6,301 bases of DNA from a bacterium (GTDB taxonomy: Bacteria > Krumholzibacteriota > Krumholzibacteria > LZORAL124-64-63): the NCBI GenBank assembly GCA_016873405.1, contig VGXH01000113.1, forward strand, positions 1 to 6,301. Direction: 5' to 3'. The translations under genes were made by a program, and so were the position numbers. This document shows, piece by piece, positions 5,252-6,301 of the stretch. Below the pieces are notes generated by a model. It did no database searches. It was not told where the DNA came from and worked only from the letters and a program-made list of their open reading frames with translations. Each line of letters starts with the position of its first letter. Position 1 is the stretch's first letter.

Positions 5252-6028
5252 CTACTGCCCGGTGAACTGCCGCCACAGCAGCCGCGCCGCGGTGGCGGTG
5301 ACCGAAGCGATCAGCACCCAGCGGATGAATCGCGGCGGCCGGCTGAGCACCAGGTGCGAGCCGATGAGCGAGCCGGCCACCTGCCCGGGGGCCATCGCCA
5401 GCGCGACCGTGACCACGATCTGCCCCGCGATCACGAACAGCGCCGCCGCCACGAGATTGCTGGTGAAGTTCATCACCTTCGTGGCGGCGGTGGCCTTCCG
5501 GAGATCCAGCCCGCCCAGCCCCACCAGCGTCATCGCCCAGAACGTGCCGGTGCCGGGGCCGAAGAAGCCGTCGTGGAAGCCGAGCACGGCGCCGGCCGCC
5601 GGTTGCAGAACGGCGGGCTTGACGCGCTCGGGCCGCGCCACCTCGCCCAGCCTTGGCGTCAGCAGCGTGTAGAGCAGGATCGCCACCAGCAGCGCGGGGA
5701 TCAGCCACGCCAGCAATCCCGGCGACAGCCGCTGGATGAGCGCGGTGCCGAGCGCCGCGCCCAGCGCGGTGAAGACGATGGCTCGCGCCCAGCGGCGCAG
5801 CCGCACCAGCTTGCCCTGCCGGTAGCGGAGCATCGCCACCGCGACGCCGACCGTGCTCTGCACCTTGTTGGTGCCCAGCGCCAGATGCGGCGGCAGCCCG
5901 ATGGCCAGCAGCGTGGGCACGGTGATGAGCCCGCCGCCGCCGGCGATGGCATCGATGGCGCCGGCGGCCAGGCCGCCCAGCAGCGCCACCAGGTGCAGGG
6001 GCAGGGAGATGTCGTGGGAGAGCGTCAA
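5252..6028 (-). CDS. TauE/SafE (TSUP) family permease, YfcA-like
   Basis: The 258-residue protein belongs to the 4-toluene sulfonate uptake permease family, inner-membrane carriers associated with sulfite, sulfoacetate and other anionic sulfur or organic compounds. Both internal repeats show the family signature: IDAIAGGGGLITVPTLLAIGLPPHLALGTNK spans about 25-55, and GFHDGFFGPGTGTFWAM (150-166) is followed by KATAATKVMNFTSNLVAA (178-195). The two halves are inverted copies, and eight or so membrane segments fit the family size. The start is a TTG at 6028, since no ATG or GTG lies upstream in frame near the conserved region; AGGA (6039-6042) stands 10 nt before it and overlaps the stop of the antitoxin gene, suggesting translational coupling. 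A GTG at residue 14 is a weaker alternative. The substrate cannot be assigned from sequence; no sulfur genes are adjacent. Confidence 0.9.
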   Translation of the reverse strand: MTLSHDISLPLHLVALLGGLAAGAIDAIAGGGGLITVPTLLAIGLPPHLALGTNKVQSTVGVAVAMLRYRQGKLVRLRRWARAIVFTALGAALGTALIQRLSPGLLAWLIPALLVAILLYTLLTPRLGEVARPERVKPAVLQPAAGAVLGFHDGFFGPGTGTFWAMTLVGLGGLDLRKATAATKVMNFTSNLVAAALFVIAGQIVVTVALAMAPGQVAGSLIGSHLVLSRPPRFIRWVLIASVTATAARLLWRQFTGQ

Positions 6029-6041
6029 GGTGCGTTGGTCC

Positions 6042-6275
6042 TCATGACGCGTTCGTGATCTTCGCCAGCCGGTCGGCGATCCACATCTTGATGATGGACT
6101 GCCGCGTCACGCCGATGCGCGAGGCCTCGCGGTCCAGCTCGTGGACCATCCAGGCGGGGAAGTCGACGTTGACGCGGCGGGGTTCCAGACCGGGACGACG
6201 CGAAGTCGAGAGATCCAGATGGTCCGTAATGTCCTCGCCGTCGTCGAACTTCCGATCCAGGTCGCTCGCTTTCAT
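6042..6275 (-). CDS. BrnA/CopG-like antitoxin of a type II toxin-antitoxin pair
   Basis: The 77-residue protein is a ribbon-helix-helix antitoxin. The N-terminal part DLDRKFDDGEDITDHLDLS (5-23) is the acidic, toxin-contacting type of arm seen in this family, and RVNVDFPAWMVHELDREA (34-51) plus GVTRQSIIKMWIADRLAK (55-72) form the DNA-binding beta strand and two helices. The sequence, with the RRP...RVNVDFP run and GVTRQSIIKMWI, closely follows BrnA-family antitoxins, which neutralise BrnT ribonucleases and repress their own operon as dimers. GGGAGG (6280-6285) sits 4 nt before the ATG. The ATG overlaps the stop of the preceding open frame by 4 nt (ATGA), as in toxin-antitoxin operons. The permease gene starts 13 bp after the stop. 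A generic CopG antitoxin for another toxin is the main alternative. Confidence 0.8.
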   Translation of the reverse strand: MKASDLDRKFDDGEDITDHLDLSTSRRPGLEPRRVNVDFPAWMVHELDREASRIGVTRQSIIKMWIADRLAKITNAS

Positions 6276-6301
6276 GGTTCCTCCCTTTCGTAGTTCCTTT
6301 T
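6272..6301 (-). CDS. Last nine codons of the probable BrnT-family toxin (5' part outside window)
   Basis: On the minus strand, the frame entering from the right edge reads KRNYEREEP and then stops at TGA (6272-6274), which overlaps the antitoxin ATG. Upstream position and 4-nt overlap are the usual brnT-brnA arrangement, and a charged, Tyr-Glu-containing tail is typical of BrnT C-termini. Nine residues cannot identify a protein by themselves, so this is read from context. The other minus-strand frames contain no stop in this stretch either, so the frame is chosen by the overlap. Confidence 0.45.
   Translation of the reverse strand, partial: KRNYEREEP

Noticed and set aside
5354..6058. Plus-strand open frame of 234 codons opposite the permease
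   Set aside because: It is antisense to a well-supported TSUP gene, and its translation is His/Arg/Gln-rich without a domain.

Overview
The window is G+C-rich, densely packed bacterial DNA. Signal peptides, a probable outer-membrane beta-barrel protein and a type II secretion-like pseudopilin point to a diderm (Gram-negative) bacterium. Strong GGAGG-type ribosome-binding sites and short intergenic gaps are the rule. I cannot assign a lineage; the mix would fit an uncultured G+C-rich phylum, but that is a guess.

Layout, left to right. (1) 1-418, plus strand: the C-terminal part of a branched-chain amino acid aminotransferase (ilvE), followed by a strong hairpin at 453-481. The hairpin lies between it and a convergent gene (503-985, minus) for a small exported or membrane protein of unknown function. 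(2) A gene-free, divergent interval of about 350 bp ends in a good promoter for a two-gene unit: a beta-carbonic anhydrase (1335-1958) and, 7 bp later, a DEDDh 3'-5' exonuclease with an extra C-terminal domain (1966-2757). (3) A new promoter at about 2802-2831 precedes a pair: a pseudopilin-like protein that has lost the prepilin-peptidase motif (2898-3497) and a predicted beta-barrel outer-membrane protein (3515-4165). (4) An A+T-rich island (4166-4293; 35 G+C in the 90 bases 4171-4260) carries two inverted repeats, an 18-bp tandem direct repeat with a 21-bp period, and a consensus-like promoter. The promoter is placed so that the following XRE-type regulator gene (4294-4533) would be transcribed without a leader. 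The regulator overlaps a multi-spanning membrane protein gene (4517-5239). (5) On the minus strand, running in from the right edge: the last codons of a probable BrnT-type toxin, a BrnA/CopG-type antitoxin (6042-6275), and 13 bp further on a TauE/SafE-family permease (5252-6028).

Most genes are of known types. The parts that deserve a second look are the regulator/membrane-protein module with its repeat-bearing, apparently leaderless promoter, the degenerate pseudopilin paired with an outer-membrane protein, and the linkage of a toxin-antitoxin pair to an anion permease. I saw no RNA genes, insertion sequences or CRISPR arrays.
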